Origin: JASFRI01 sp050115015
Lineage (GTDB): Bacteria > Acidobacteriota > Polarisedimenticolia > CBDVAL01
Direction of reading: 5' to 3'
DNA: 24,951 bases
Assembly: GCA_050115015.1 (NCBI GenBank)
Contig: JASFRI010000013.1
Span: 1-24,951 of the forward strand
A model generated the notes under the pieces. The model did not search any database. It was not told the DNA's origin and saw nothing but the letters and a program-made list of their open reading frames with translations. Each line of letters begins with the position of its first letter. The first letter of the stretch is position 1. Positions 14,584-22,668 of this stretch are shown piece by piece. The position numbers and the translations under genes were made by a program.

Positions 14584-15489
14584 ATGCGCATGGCGGATGG
14601 TCGCTCCTCGGCTCCCGGCGGGAGCCGGGCGGCGGCGGACGGTGTGGCCTACGAGCTCCATGCCCCCTGTGCCGCGCTGCGCCCGTACCTCGAGGGGTAC
14701 TGGGTCCAGGAGGCTCCCGCCGGCGGGCGGCAGCTCCCCACCCGGGTCGTCCCGACCGGGGCGCCGGAGCTTCTCCTCTACCACGGCGATCCCTTCGAGC
14801 GCCTGACCGCGGAGGGTGCGATCCCCGAGCCGGCGTTCGCCCTCCTCGGACAGCAGGCCCGCGCGATCCGCGTGCGGGCCACCGGGCGGACCGGGGTCCT
14901 CATCGCCCGGTTCCGGCCCTGGGGCGCCGCGGCCCTCCTCGGCCGCCCCCTGGACGACCTCGCGGATCGCATCGTGCCCCTGGCGGAGCTGGTCGGGAGG
15001 GACCGGGCGGACCCGGTCGAGGATCGGGCCCGGACCGCCGGGAGCAGCCGGGAGCGGATCGCCGTCGTGGAGGAGATGCTCCTCGGCCTGCTGGACGGCG
15101 CCGGTCCCGATCCCCTGGTAGTCCGCTGCGCCCTGGCGATGAAGCGCGGCGAGGGAGGGGGCCGGATCCACCGCCTCGCCCGCTGGGCGGGGGTGAGCCG
15201 CCGGCACCTCGGGCGCCGTTTCCTCGCGAGCATCGGGCTGCCGCCGAAGCGCTTCGCCGAGGTCCTGCGGTTCCAGGAGTCGATCGCCCACCGGCGGTCC
15301 GGGGCGAGCTGGGCCGCGGTGGCGCAGTCCTGCGGTCTCCACGACCAGGCGCACTTGATCCGGCTGTGGCAGTCCTTCGTCGGGGAGCCCCCGGGGCGCG
15401 CGCTGGAGGCGCGACCCGAGTCGTCCCTGGGACGCTTCTTCCGGGGCGCTCGCTCCGTGTCCCATTTCTACAATACGACCTACCTCTGA
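14584..15489 (+). CDS. AraC-family transcriptional regulator
   Basis: 301 aa. GGAGGT lies 4 nt before ATG 14584; the in-frame ATG at 14590 is 10 nt away, so the exact start is uncertain by two residues. The N-terminal part (about 20-165: ELHAPCAALRPYLEGYWVQE, LPTRVVPTGAPELLLYHGD, LIARFRPWGAAALLG) resembles the N-terminal domain of AraC regulators of the DUF6597 type. The C-terminal part has the two AraC helix-turn-helix units: IHRLARWAGVSRRHLGRRFL and SWAAVAQSCGLHDQAHLIRL, followed by FVGEPPG. The end, SHFYNTTYL, is a tail often seen in this subfamily. It probably binds DNA as a regulator; ligand and targets are unknown. The downstream propeller gene starts 19 nt later and is a candidate target. 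Confidence 0.92.
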   Translation: MRMADGRSSAPGGSRAAADGVAYELHAPCAALRPYLEGYWVQEAPAGGRQLPTRVVPTGAPELLLYHGDPFERLTAEGAIPEPAFALLGQQARAIRVRATGRTGVLIARFRPWGAAALLGRPLDDLADRIVPLAELVGRDRADPVEDRARTAGSSRERIAVVEEMLLGLLDGAGPDPLVVRCALAMKRGEGGGRIHRLARWAGVSRRHLGRRFLASIGLPPKRFAEVLRFQESIAHRRSGASWAAVAQSCGLHDQAHLIRLWQSFVGEPPGRALEARPESSLGRFFRGARSVSHFYNTTYL

Positions 15490-15495
15490 TCCCCG

Positions 15496-15501
15496 TAGGC
15501 T
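15496..15501 (+). promoter_or_regulatory. Putative -10 element of a second leaderless gene
   Basis: TAGGCT fits TANNNT and lies 6 nt before ATG 15508. No Shine-Dalgarno sequence of usual strength is seen; only GGTGG immediately before the ATG. The gene may alternatively be read through from the AraC-family gene 19 nt upstream. Confidence 0.38.
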
Positions 15502-15507
15502 GGTGGC

Positions 15508-17961
15508 ATGCCAGTCGCCACGAGCCAGCAGGACCCTGGACCCTCCCGGCGGCGCCCGGCGTTCGGCCGCATTCTCCTCCTTGCCGCCGTCCTCGCCGCC
15601 GCGGCCGGTCGACCCCCGCAGGCCGCGGACTGGCCGCGGTGGCGGGGCGCCTCCTTCGACGGCACCTCCCCGGAGACCGGGGTCTTCCCGGAGGACTTCC
15701 ACCTCGAGGTGAAATGGCGCCGGCACCTCGGCTCCGGTTACTCGGGCATCGTCATCGCCGGCGGCCGGGCGGTGACGATGTTCTCCGACGGCGAGACCGA
15801 CCACCTCATCGCCCTGGACGCCGCCACCGGGGACACGCTCTGGCGGACCCCGATCGCGCCGACCTACCGCGGCCGGGAGGGGGCCAACGACGGTCCCGTC
15901 TCGACCCCGGCCATCGCCGGGGAGACGATCTACGCCATGGGCCCCCGGGGCGATCTTCTCGCGGTGCGGGCCGCCGACGGCACGATCCTCTGGAGGACGC
16001 ATCTCGTCGATGCGCTGGGCGCCGAGACCCCCCACTGGGGCTTCGGGGGGTCGCCGCTGATCGCGGGGGACCGGCTGATCGTGCCCGCCGGAGGGAGAGC
16101 CGGCATCGTGGTGGCCCTGGACCGGCGAACCGGGACTCCGGTCTGGCACGCGAGGAGGGACGAGGTGAGCTACCAGTCCCCCATGCTGGTGGACCTTCCC
16201 GATCGGCGGATCCTCCTGGCCGCCGGGGACCACGAGCTGATCGCGCTCGATCCGGAGACCGGTGAGGAGCTCTGGAGCATGACCCACGGGGGGGAGGGGT
16301 TCTACCGCAGGATCATCAACCCCGTCCTGGTGCACGGCGCGGACCTCCTCCTGACCTACCAGCCCGACGCCGCGCGCCTTTACCACCTCCTCCCGGACGG
16401 CGACGGCGCCGCGCCCGTGCCGGGATGGACGACCCGCCATCTGGCTCGGAACTACGCCACGCCCGTCGCCCACGACGGCCATGTCTTCGGATACAGCGGT
16501 GGCCTGCTGACCAGCATCGACGCCCGGGACGGATCCCTGGACTGGCGATCGCGGCCTCCGGGGAACGGCTTCCCCATCCTGGTCGACGGCCGGCTGGTGG
16601 TCCTGACGAAGGAGGGCTCACTCCACGTGATCGACGCGGATCCCGCCGCCTACCGGGAGCGGGCCCGGATGGACCTCTTCCCGAACCTCGCCTGGACCCC
16701 GCCATCCTTCGCCGGCGGCCGGATCTACGCCCGCGACTCCTTCGAGGAGGTCGCCTGCGTCGGCATCCGCGCCGCCCCCGCCGCGGAGGCCGCGGGGCGG
16801 GGGGGAGTCGGCCTGCTGCCCGGCTCGCGGTTCGGCCGCTGGGTGGACTCGCTCCGCGGCGTGCCGGACGCCGCGGCACGGGTGTCCCACTTCCTGGCAG
16901 GGGAGAAGACCTTCCCCCTCATCGAGGATGGGAGGTTCGTCCATCTCCTCTACCGCGGCAAGGTCCGGGACATCGCCGTGCGCGGGAACATGCTGGCGGT
17001 GGGACAGGTGGAGCCGATGCACCACGTGGAGGGGACGGACCTGTACACGTTCTCCTTCGAGCTGGAGCCCGATGCCCGGATCAACTACCAGTTCGTCCGC
17101 GATCTGGACGAGCCGATCCCGGATCCCCGCAACCCGCGGCGATCCGCAGCGCTCCAGTTCGCCGGGGAGGTGTCTCAGCTGTTCATGCCCGAGAGCGCTC
17201 CCATCGCGATCCCTCCCCTGCGGCACGGCCGGATCGAGACATTCCGACTCTCCTCGGAGCGGGTCCGGGTCGGTGCGAAGACCTGGGGAGGGGATCGGGA
17301 CGTGAAGGTCTATGTTCCGGACGCCGCCGCGGAGAAGGGGCGTCGCTTTCCGACGGTCTACGTGCTGTACGGCGATCGCATGCTCGATGCGGGGCTCGCG
17401 GCGCTCCTCGACGACCCGTCGTCCCCGCGGCTCGTCGTGTTCGTCCCCTCCATCAGCCCCTACGAGTACGCCCGCTCCCAGCGTGGGGTGCACGCCGACA
17501 TGATCGTCGAGCAGCTCGTGCCGCTCGTGGACTCCCGCTATCCCACCCGCCCGGATCCCGCGCAGCGTGCGATTGTCGGTGCCGACGAGGCTGCGGTCTC
17601 GGCGCTGGAGCTGGGGATGCGGCGGCCGGCGATCTTCGGGACCGTCGTCGCCCAGTCCGTCTTCCCGGTGGGGGTGGGCGACGAGGAGCTGCTGGAGGCG
17701 ATCGGCGAAGCGCCCGGCCCGTTCCCGCGGGTCTGGCTGGACTGGGGCCGCCACGACCCGGTGTCCCCGGTCCGCCATCTCGACGTCCCCGGCTTCAACC
17801 GGCGGTTGCGCGACGCCCTGGTCGCCCGCGGCTTTCAGGTCACGGCACGGGAGTGGAACGACGGCTCCGACCTTCTCTTCTGGGCCGCCCGGGGCGCCGA
17901 CGCCATCGAGCGGGTCTTTCCCCCTTCGTCGGATCCCCCCACCTCCGGGGCGTCCCCCTGA
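15508..17961 (+). CDS. Secreted PQQ-like beta-propeller fused to a degenerate esterase domain
   Basis: 817 aa. A signal peptide with n-region SRRRPAFGR is followed by hydrophobic residues 21-33. The propeller (about 40-420) starts DWPRWRGASFDGTSPETG and has blade motifs GDTLWRTP, GTILWRTH, GTPVWHAR, GEELWSMT and GSLDWRSR. A segment at about 480-545 (FVHLLYRGKVRDIAVRGNML, DLYTFSFELEPDARINYQFV) resembles the E-set domain of enterochelin-esterase-type enzymes. Residues about 585-805 follow the PF00756 esterase layout (RDVKVYVPD, RFPTVYVLYGD, DSRYPT, RRPAIFGTVVAQS, LDWGRHD). The nucleophile elbow, normally GxSxG, reads G691-A-D693-E-A695, and the position of the catalytic His reads Ser787 (WNDGSDLLFW). 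Esterase activity is therefore unlikely; a binding or scaffold role is inferred. Confidence 0.88.
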   Translation: MPVATSQQDPGPSRRRPAFGRILLLAAVLAAAAGRPPQAADWPRWRGASFDGTSPETGVFPEDFHLEVKWRRHLGSGYSGIVIAGGRAVTMFSDGETDHLIALDAATGDTLWRTPIAPTYRGREGANDGPVSTPAIAGETIYAMGPRGDLLAVRAADGTILWRTHLVDALGAETPHWGFGGSPLIAGDRLIVPAGGRAGIVVALDRRTGTPVWHARRDEVSYQSPMLVDLPDRRILLAAGDHELIALDPETGEELWSMTHGGEGFYRRIINPVLVHGADLLLTYQPDAARLYHLLPDGDGAAPVPGWTTRHLARNYATPVAHDGHVFGYSGGLLTSIDARDGSLDWRSRPPGNGFPILVDGRLVVLTKEGSLHVIDADPAAYRERARMDLFPNLAWTPPSFAGGRIYARDSFEEVACVGIRAAPAAEAAGRGGVGLLPGSRFGRWVDSLRGVPDAAARVSHFLAGEKTFPLIEDGRFVHLLYRGKVRDIAVRGNMLAVGQVEPMHHVEGTDLYTFSFELEPDARINYQFVRDLDEPIPDPRNPRRSAALQFAGEVSQLFMPESAPIAIPPLRHGRIETFRLSSERVRVGAKTWGGDRDVKVYVPDAAAEKGRRFPTVYVLYGDRMLDAGLAALLDDPSSPRLVVFVPSISPYEYARSQRGVHADMIVEQLVPLVDSRYPTRPDPAQRAIVGADEAAVSALELGMRRPAIFGTVVAQSVFPVGVGDEELLEAIGEAPGPFPRVWLDWGRHDPVSPVRHLDVPGFNRRLRDALVARGFQVTAREWNDGSDLLFWAARGADAIERVFPPSSDPPTSGASP

Positions 17962-18084
17962 GCCTTTCCGCCGGCCGCGGAGGAACCGGCTCGAGGGCGG
18001 ATCCCCCCGCACCCATCGGAACCCGGGCTCGCCGGAAGCGCCGGCCGCCGTCCAGGTGGTGCGTGTCGGCGCAGCGGGGGCATG

Positions 18085-18093
18085 TGCTAGACT
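18085..18093 (+). promoter_or_regulatory. Putative extended -10 promoter of the metal-uptake cassette
   Basis: TGCTAGACT is an extended -10 (TGn plus TAGACT) in the gap after the propeller gene. No good -35 is visible, which extended -10 promoters tolerate. It lies about 60 nt upstream of the first cassette gene. A 12-bp palindrome, GGCCCGCGGGCC (18128-18139), sits between it and the ribosome site. No recognisable Zur or MntR box is seen. Confidence 0.42.
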
Positions 18094-18156
18094 CCCCGGA
18101 GCATCGCGCCCCGGGCGGGGGGATTCCGGCCCGCGGGCCCTCCCGAGGACGTGCCG

Positions 18157-18540
18157 GTGAGGCGGATCCACGGCAGCTGCACGAAGGTCCTGCGCTGGAC
18201 GCTGCGATCCGCCGCGATCGCGGTGCTCGTCCTCGCGTTGCCCGCCTCGGGCCCCGTCATCAACGCCCACCTCCTCCTGCACGAGGTGGAGGCCAGCCGG
18301 GATCCCGCGCAGATCCCGCCGCACGACCACACGGGTGAGCACCTCGAGCCCGGAGCGCATCCCCCGCACGCCCTGTACTGTCCGTCCTGTCTCTCCTTCC
18401 ATGGAAGTGCCCTGCTCGCGGAGGCGCCCGCGATCGCGGGTATCGCGGAGCCGTGCTCGACGGCGCCCACGGCGCGAGAACGGGACCCGCATCCGTTCCA
18501 CCTCTTCGGGCCGGGTGCGCCGCGCGCCCCGCCGGCCTGA
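18157..18540 (+). CDS. Small His-rich secreted protein with CPSC motif
   Basis: 127 aa. GTG 18157 is preferred because GAGG lies 8 nt upstream; GTG 18151 is in frame but too close to it. The N-terminus RRIHGSCTKVLRWTLRSAAIAVLVLALPASG is a signal peptide or anchor (basic region, then about 14 hydrophobic residues). The remaining ~95 residues carry ten histidines, including HDHTGEH and GAHPPHALYCPSC, plus the CxxC pair. Histidine- and cysteine-rich short periplasmic proteins beside Zn transporters often bind or buffer metal. The pattern is loosely like DUF2946 proteins, but I cannot confirm that. It is the first gene of the cassette, 182 nt before the barrel gene. A periplasmic metal-binding role is inferred from composition and neighbours. 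Confidence 0.72.
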   Translation: MRRIHGSCTKVLRWTLRSAAIAVLVLALPASGPVINAHLLLHEVEASRDPAQIPPHDHTGEHLEPGAHPPHALYCPSCLSFHGSALLAEAPAIAGIAEPCSTAPTARERDPHPFHLFGPGAPRAPPA

Positions 18541-18722
18541 GCCATCTCGATGTCGCGGACCGCGGGCGCCGGCCCGTGGCCCGCGCGGTGGGACCGATCG
18601 GGATGGGAGGGATTTGCCGGATTTCCTCCTGACCGGCCCTCTCCGGGCGCCAGGATGCCGCGAGCGCCCCCGGGCCGGATCCGTCGGTTCCCGGACAACG
18701 CACGGATGGGAGGGAACCGTTG

Positions 18723-20069
18723 ATGATGCGCGGACTCATGCTCTGCGGGCTGGTGCTGCTCCTGGGCGCCTTTCCCTCGGCCGCGCAGGAGGGAGGTGCC
18801 GCCTCCGCGGAGGAGGTGGAGGCGTTGCGGCGGGAGGTCGAGCAGTTGCGCGCCCAGGTGAAGGAGCTGACGGCCCGCCTGGACGCCCAGGCGCCGCCCG
18901 CCACGGGGAGCCCGGCGCCGGAACCGGAGCCGGTGCCCGCGCCGTTGCCGGCCCCGGCGGTCCCGCCGGCCGCCCCCGCCGCCCGCACCCAGGGGCAGAA
19001 CCTCATGAACCCGGCCGTCAGCGCCGTCTTCCAGCTGATCGGCTACTCCTCCCTCGAGGGCGAGGACGATGCCAACGGATTCTCCCTCAGCGAGGCGGAG
19101 GTGGCGCTGCAGTCGATCGTCGACCCGTACGTGAAGATGGACCTGTATCTGTCGTTTCCGATCGGCGAGTCGCCCGAGGTGGAGGAAGGCAAGGTGACCA
19201 CGCTGTCGCTGCCGGGCTCGCTCCAGGTCATGGGCGGCCGGTTCAAGGACTCCTTCGGCAAGTGGAACGAGCTGCATACCCACGCGTTCTTCACCGTCGA
19301 CCGGCCGCTGGTGCTGACGAACTACTTCGGGGAGGAGAGCTTCACCAGCGACGGGGTGTCCCTGAGCGTGCTCATCCCGAACCCGTCCGGCATCTACCTC
19401 GAGTCCACCACCCAGGTGGGCACCGCCCTCGAGGGGGTGAGCTTCAACACGGATCGCCGCAACCTGACCTACCTGGAGCATCTCGAGGCGTTCTTCGACG
19501 TCACCTCGCAGACCACCCTGGAGGTCGGCGGCTCCGGCGCGTGGGGATGGGCGGGTGCCTCGCAGCGGCTGCGGGACCTCCTCGACGCGGCGGAGCTGGC
19601 CGACACGCCGATCCCGAAGGACGAGCTGCGATCCACCATGCTCGACCTGGACCTGACCTGGAAGTGGAAGCCGTTGCAGCACAACGTCTACCACTCCTTC
19701 CTGTGGCAGACGGAGGTCCTGCACAGCAACCAGGACCGTGAGTTCCTCACGGAGATGAACACCCTCGAGACGGAGACCGTACGCACGCTGGGAGGCTACA
19801 CGTACCTCGAGTTCCAGCCGGCGAGGCGCTGGAAGATCGGCGCCCGGTACGATCTGGCGCCGTTCCCCGACAGCAAGACGGCCCGCGAGTGGGCCGCCAC
19901 CGCGGTGCTCAAGTTCCTGCCCTCGGAGTTCCAGGAGATCCGGCTGCAGTTCCAGCACGTCAGCCGCAACCCGGAGGCGGCTCTCCTGTTCGACGGACAG
20001 GAGGAGGACAACCGGATCCTGTTCGAGTGGATCCCGATCATCGGCGCCCACGGCGCCCATCCCTACTGA
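18723..20069 (+). CDS. Outer-membrane beta-barrel, probable metal-linked porin
   Basis: 448 aa. ATG 18723 has GGGAGGG 8 nt upstream; TTG 18720 and ATG 18726 are alternatives. A signal peptide ends near SAAQ. Next come a short coiled coil (EEVEALRREVEQLRAQVKEL, about 28-56) and a Pro-rich linker (about 58-88), as in trimeric or peptidoglycan-facing porins. The remainder alternates polar and hydrophobic residues in amphipathic strands (VKMDLYLSFPIG, SLQVMGGRFKDSFGKWNELH, LGGYTYLEFQPARRWKIGAR, IRLQFQHVSRNP) and ends in ILFEWIPIIGAHGAHPY. There is no TonB box or plug, so diffusion porin-type transport is likely. Its position between a His-rich protein and a metal-binding protein, 10 nt from the latter, suggests passage of metal across the outer membrane (inference). 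Confidence 0.82.
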   Translation: MMRGLMLCGLVLLLGAFPSAAQEGGAASAEEVEALRREVEQLRAQVKELTARLDAQAPPATGSPAPEPEPVPAPLPAPAVPPAAPAARTQGQNLMNPAVSAVFQLIGYSSLEGEDDANGFSLSEAEVALQSIVDPYVKMDLYLSFPIGESPEVEEGKVTTLSLPGSLQVMGGRFKDSFGKWNELHTHAFFTVDRPLVLTNYFGEESFTSDGVSLSVLIPNPSGIYLESTTQVGTALEGVSFNTDRRNLTYLEHLEAFFDVTSQTTLEVGGSGAWGWAGASQRLRDLLDAAELADTPIPKDELRSTMLDLDLTWKWKPLQHNVYHSFLWQTEVLHSNQDREFLTEMNTLETETVRTLGGYTYLEFQPARRWKIGARYDLAPFPDSKTAREWAATAVLKFLPSEFQEIRLQFQHVSRNPEAALLFDGQEEDNRILFEWIPIIGAHGAHPY

Positions 20070-20079
20070 GGGAGGAACG

Positions 20080-21150
20080 ATGACCCGAGGAAAGACCGTG
20101 ACCGTGGCAGCCCTCTCCATCCTGCTGTTCCTGCTCGCCGGTGCGCCGGCGGAAGCCGGCGGGAAGCAGGTCAAGGTCGTCGCCACCCTTCCCAACCTGG
20201 GCTCCATCGCCGCCGCCATCGGCGGCGACCGGATCCGCCTGACGGTGATCGCGGTCGGCACCCAGGATGCCCATTTCGTCGACCCGAAGCCGAGCAGCAT
20301 GGTGAAGCTCCGCTCGGCGGACCTCCTCCTGGTGAACGGCCTCGACCTGGAGATCGGCTGGGTCCCGCCGCTCACCCAGGGCTCCCGCAACCCGAAGATC
20401 CTCCGCGGCGCCCCGGGCTACATCGACTGCTCCGCGGGGATCCCCGTGGTCGAGGTGCCCACGGTGCTCAGCCGCGCCGAGGGGGACGTCCATCCCTACG
20501 GGAACCCGCACTACCTGACCGACCCGCTGAACGCCATCATCGTCGCCGGGACCATCACCGACGCGCTGAAGGGCGTGGACCCGGAAGGGGCGGCCGCCTA
20601 CGAGGAGGGACGGAAGACGTTCGTCCATCGGCTGCTCGTGGCGATGTTCGGGGATGAGCTCGTCGATCTCGTGGGCGGGTCGAAGCTGGCCCGGGAGGCG
20701 GCGACGGGGCACCTGGACGCGTTCCTCGGGACCTCCTACGATGGAGCGCCGCTCTCCTCCAGGCTGGGGGGATGGCTCGGGAAGATGGCGCCGGTCAGGG
20801 GGAAGCCCGTCATCACGTATCACAGGGACTACTCCTACTTCGCCTCCCGTTTCGGCCTCGACGTGGTCGCGTACGTGGAGCCGAAGCCCGGCATCACCCC
20901 CTCGGCGAAGCACCTGGAGGAGCTGGTGCAGCTCATCCAGGCCGGGACCGCGCGGGTGATCATCGCCCGGCCGTACCAGGAGCACCGCTCGACCGACCTT
21001 CTCGGAGAGCGGGCGGGCGCGGTGACGATCACGCTGCCGCTGGAGGTCGGCGGGGCCAGGGGCGTGGACGACTACTTCCAGCTCTACGACTTCGTCACGG
21101 ATCAGATCGTGTCGACGTTCGCCGGGCTCGACGCGCCCGCCGGGAGCTAG
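20080..21150 (+). CDS. Zinc/manganese ABC transporter substrate-binding protein (TroA/ZnuA family)
   Basis: 356 aa, ATG 20080 after GGGAGGAACG. A signal peptide is visible (about 1-26, ending APAEA). The TroA fold pattern is clear: VKVVATLPNLGSIAAAIGGD at the start, VNGLDLEIGW and NPHYLTDPLNA. Metal ligands can be assigned: H65 (TQDAHFVDPKPS), H144 (GNPHYLTDP) and H248 (ITYHRDYSYF). The fourth ligand is probably an acidic residue near the C-terminus (D330 or D331 in GVDDYF), but this is uncertain. The His-rich loop typical of many ZnuA proteins is absent; the separate His-rich protein of the cassette may replace it (inference). It captures Zn2+ or Mn2+ in the periplasm and hands it to the permease encoded 3 nt downstream. 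Confidence 0.93.
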   Translation: MTRGKTVTVAALSILLFLLAGAPAEAGGKQVKVVATLPNLGSIAAAIGGDRIRLTVIAVGTQDAHFVDPKPSSMVKLRSADLLLVNGLDLEIGWVPPLTQGSRNPKILRGAPGYIDCSAGIPVVEVPTVLSRAEGDVHPYGNPHYLTDPLNAIIVAGTITDALKGVDPEGAAAYEEGRKTFVHRLLVAMFGDELVDLVGGSKLAREAATGHLDAFLGTSYDGAPLSSRLGGWLGKMAPVRGKPVITYHRDYSYFASRFGLDVVAYVEPKPGITPSAKHLEELVQLIQAGTARVIIARPYQEHRSTDLLGERAGAVTITLPLEVGGARGVDDYFQLYDFVTDQIVSTFAGLDAPAGS

Positions 21151-21153
21151 CCG

Positions 21154-22626
21154 GTGTCCGCCCAGCTCCAGGTCCTGTTCCTCCCGTTCCTCGCCTGCCT
21201 GATCCTGACCGGGATCCACGTCTATCTGGGCATCCACGTCATCAGCCGGAAGGTGATCTTCGTCGACATCGCGCTGGCACAGATCGCGGCGCTGGGCGCG
21301 ACGGTCGGCTTCCTCCTCGGCTACGACCCGCGCTCCGACGGCGCCTACTACCTGTCACTGGGCTTCGCGATCCTGGCCGCCGTGATCTTCGCGCTCACGC
21401 GCACGAAGCACGAGCGCGTCCCGCAGGAGGCGGTCATCGGACTGGCCTACGCCACCGCCTCCGCCACCGCCATCCTGCTGGCCGACATCTCCCCCCACGG
21501 TGCCGAGCATCTGCACGACCTGCTCGCCGGCAGCATCGTCTGGGTCACGCCGCACCAGATCATCAAGACGGCGATCCTCTACTCGGGGATCGGCCTGTTC
21601 CATTTCCTCTTCCGCAAGCGCTTCCTGCTGATCTCGCTGCAGCCGGAAAAGGCCTACGCCCAGGGGATCTCGGTCCGCCTGTGGGATTTCCTGTTCTACC
21701 TGTCCTTCGGCGTGGTGATCACCTCCTCCGTGCAGATCGCCGGCGTGCTGCTGGTCTTCACCTACCTGGTCGCGCCGTCGGTGTTCGCCGTGATGTTCTT
21801 CGACGACCTGCGCCGGCGCCTCCTCACCGGGTGGGTGATGGCCGCGCTGGTCAGCGCGGTGGGGCTCTTCTTCTCGTACGATCGCCCCTCCGGGCCGACC
21901 ATCATGGTCTGCTTCGCCGTCGCGTTGCTCCTCGGCGGGACGCTCCGGGGGATCCTGCAGTCGCCGCGCCGCGGCCGTGCGCTTGCCATCGCGCTGGGGA
22001 CGTCGGTGGCGCTGGTGGCGGTCGCCGTCGGGCTCTACGAGAGCCGACCCACCGTCTCCGGGCACGCGGCGGAGGAGGAAGCCGCCTCCCTGGACGCCGG
22101 CGCGCACCAGCGGGGCACCGGGGTCCAGGACTGGCGCGCCGCCCTGCGGGACTCGCACGACAACATCCGGGTGCAGGCCGTCGAGCATCTGGCGGCATCC
22201 GGGGATCCGCGCATCCTGCCGGACCTGGTGGATGCGCTGCACGACCAGTCCGCCTCGGTGCGCGAGGCGGCGGCGCTCGCGCTGGGCGACCTGCGCAGCC
22301 GTGCCGCCATGCCGGCCCTGCTGCAGGCCCTGCGCGCTCCGGACGAGGACGAATGGGTGCGCCTCCGGGTCGCCCAGGCCGTGGTGGCGATGGGGGAGCC
22401 GCAGGCGATCCCGGTCCTGCTGGATCTCGCCCGCAACGGCGAGGGCCGCATCACCCGCATGGAGGCGCTGCGAACCGCCGCCAGTGTGGCGGGCATGGAG
22501 CATCCTCCCTCCGATGATCCGAACGCCGAGGCGTCCCAGGCCCTCCTCGACCGGATCGAGCAGTGGTGGCACGAATCCGGGACGCGGCTCCAGTGGGACG
22601 CCTCCGCCGGCAGGTTCCGCCCCTGA
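21154..22626 (+). CDS. ZnuB-type metal ABC permease fused to extra helix and HEAT repeats
   Basis: 490 aa from GTG 21154, with GGGAG 8 nt upstream inside the end of the binding-protein gene. Residues about 1-270 are a standard ABC-3 permease: ILTGIHVYLGIHVISRKVIF, VDIALAQIAALGA, EAVIGLAYATASA, DLLAGSIVWV, SSVQIAGVLLVFTYLVAPSV and GPTIMVCFAVALLLGG. Typical family length is 260-300 aa. Here SPRRGR is followed by an extra hydrophobic helix (277-294), an acidic His-containing spacer (HAAEEEAASLDAGAHQ) and HEAT repeats at about 325-450 (IRVQAVEHLAASGDPRILPD, SVREAAALALGDLRSRAAMP, RLRVAQAVVAMGEPQAIPVL). By positive-inside reasoning the HEAT domain would be periplasmic. No ATPase gene lies in the cassette. 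Confidence 0.9.
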   Translation: MSAQLQVLFLPFLACLILTGIHVYLGIHVISRKVIFVDIALAQIAALGATVGFLLGYDPRSDGAYYLSLGFAILAAVIFALTRTKHERVPQEAVIGLAYATASATAILLADISPHGAEHLHDLLAGSIVWVTPHQIIKTAILYSGIGLFHFLFRKRFLLISLQPEKAYAQGISVRLWDFLFYLSFGVVITSSVQIAGVLLVFTYLVAPSVFAVMFFDDLRRRLLTGWVMAALVSAVGLFFSYDRPSGPTIMVCFAVALLLGGTLRGILQSPRRGRALAIALGTSVALVAVAVGLYESRPTVSGHAAEEEAASLDAGAHQRGTGVQDWRAALRDSHDNIRVQAVEHLAASGDPRILPDLVDALHDQSASVREAAALALGDLRSRAAMPALLQALRAPDEDEWVRLRVAQAVVAMGEPQAIPVLLDLARNGEGRITRMEALRTAASVAGMEHPPSDDPNAEASQALLDRIEQWWHESGTRLQWDASAGRFRP

Positions 22627-22668
22627 GGCAGCGTCGGTCGTCGCCTTCGGGCGGGGTCCCGCCGGGGC

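Noticed and set aside
12927..16265. A 1112-codon plus-strand frame across the ktrB-like, AraC-family and propeller genes
   Set aside because: It has Gln/Arg/Gly-rich low-complexity translation and overlaps three genes with clear domain matches in other frames; it is a GC-content artefact.
17967..17981. Possible terminator after the propeller gene
   Set aside because: Only a 5-bp stem (TCCGC/GCGGA) with no T-run follows; the stem is too weak to call in sequence this GC-rich.
18602..18715. GATGGGAGGGA occurring twice (18602-18612 and 18705-18715), suggesting a small gene between the His-rich and barrel genes
   Set aside because: The second copy is the barrel gene's ribosome site. The first is followed only by a TTG in a frame that reads on through the barrel gene without a stop and shows no protein-like composition.
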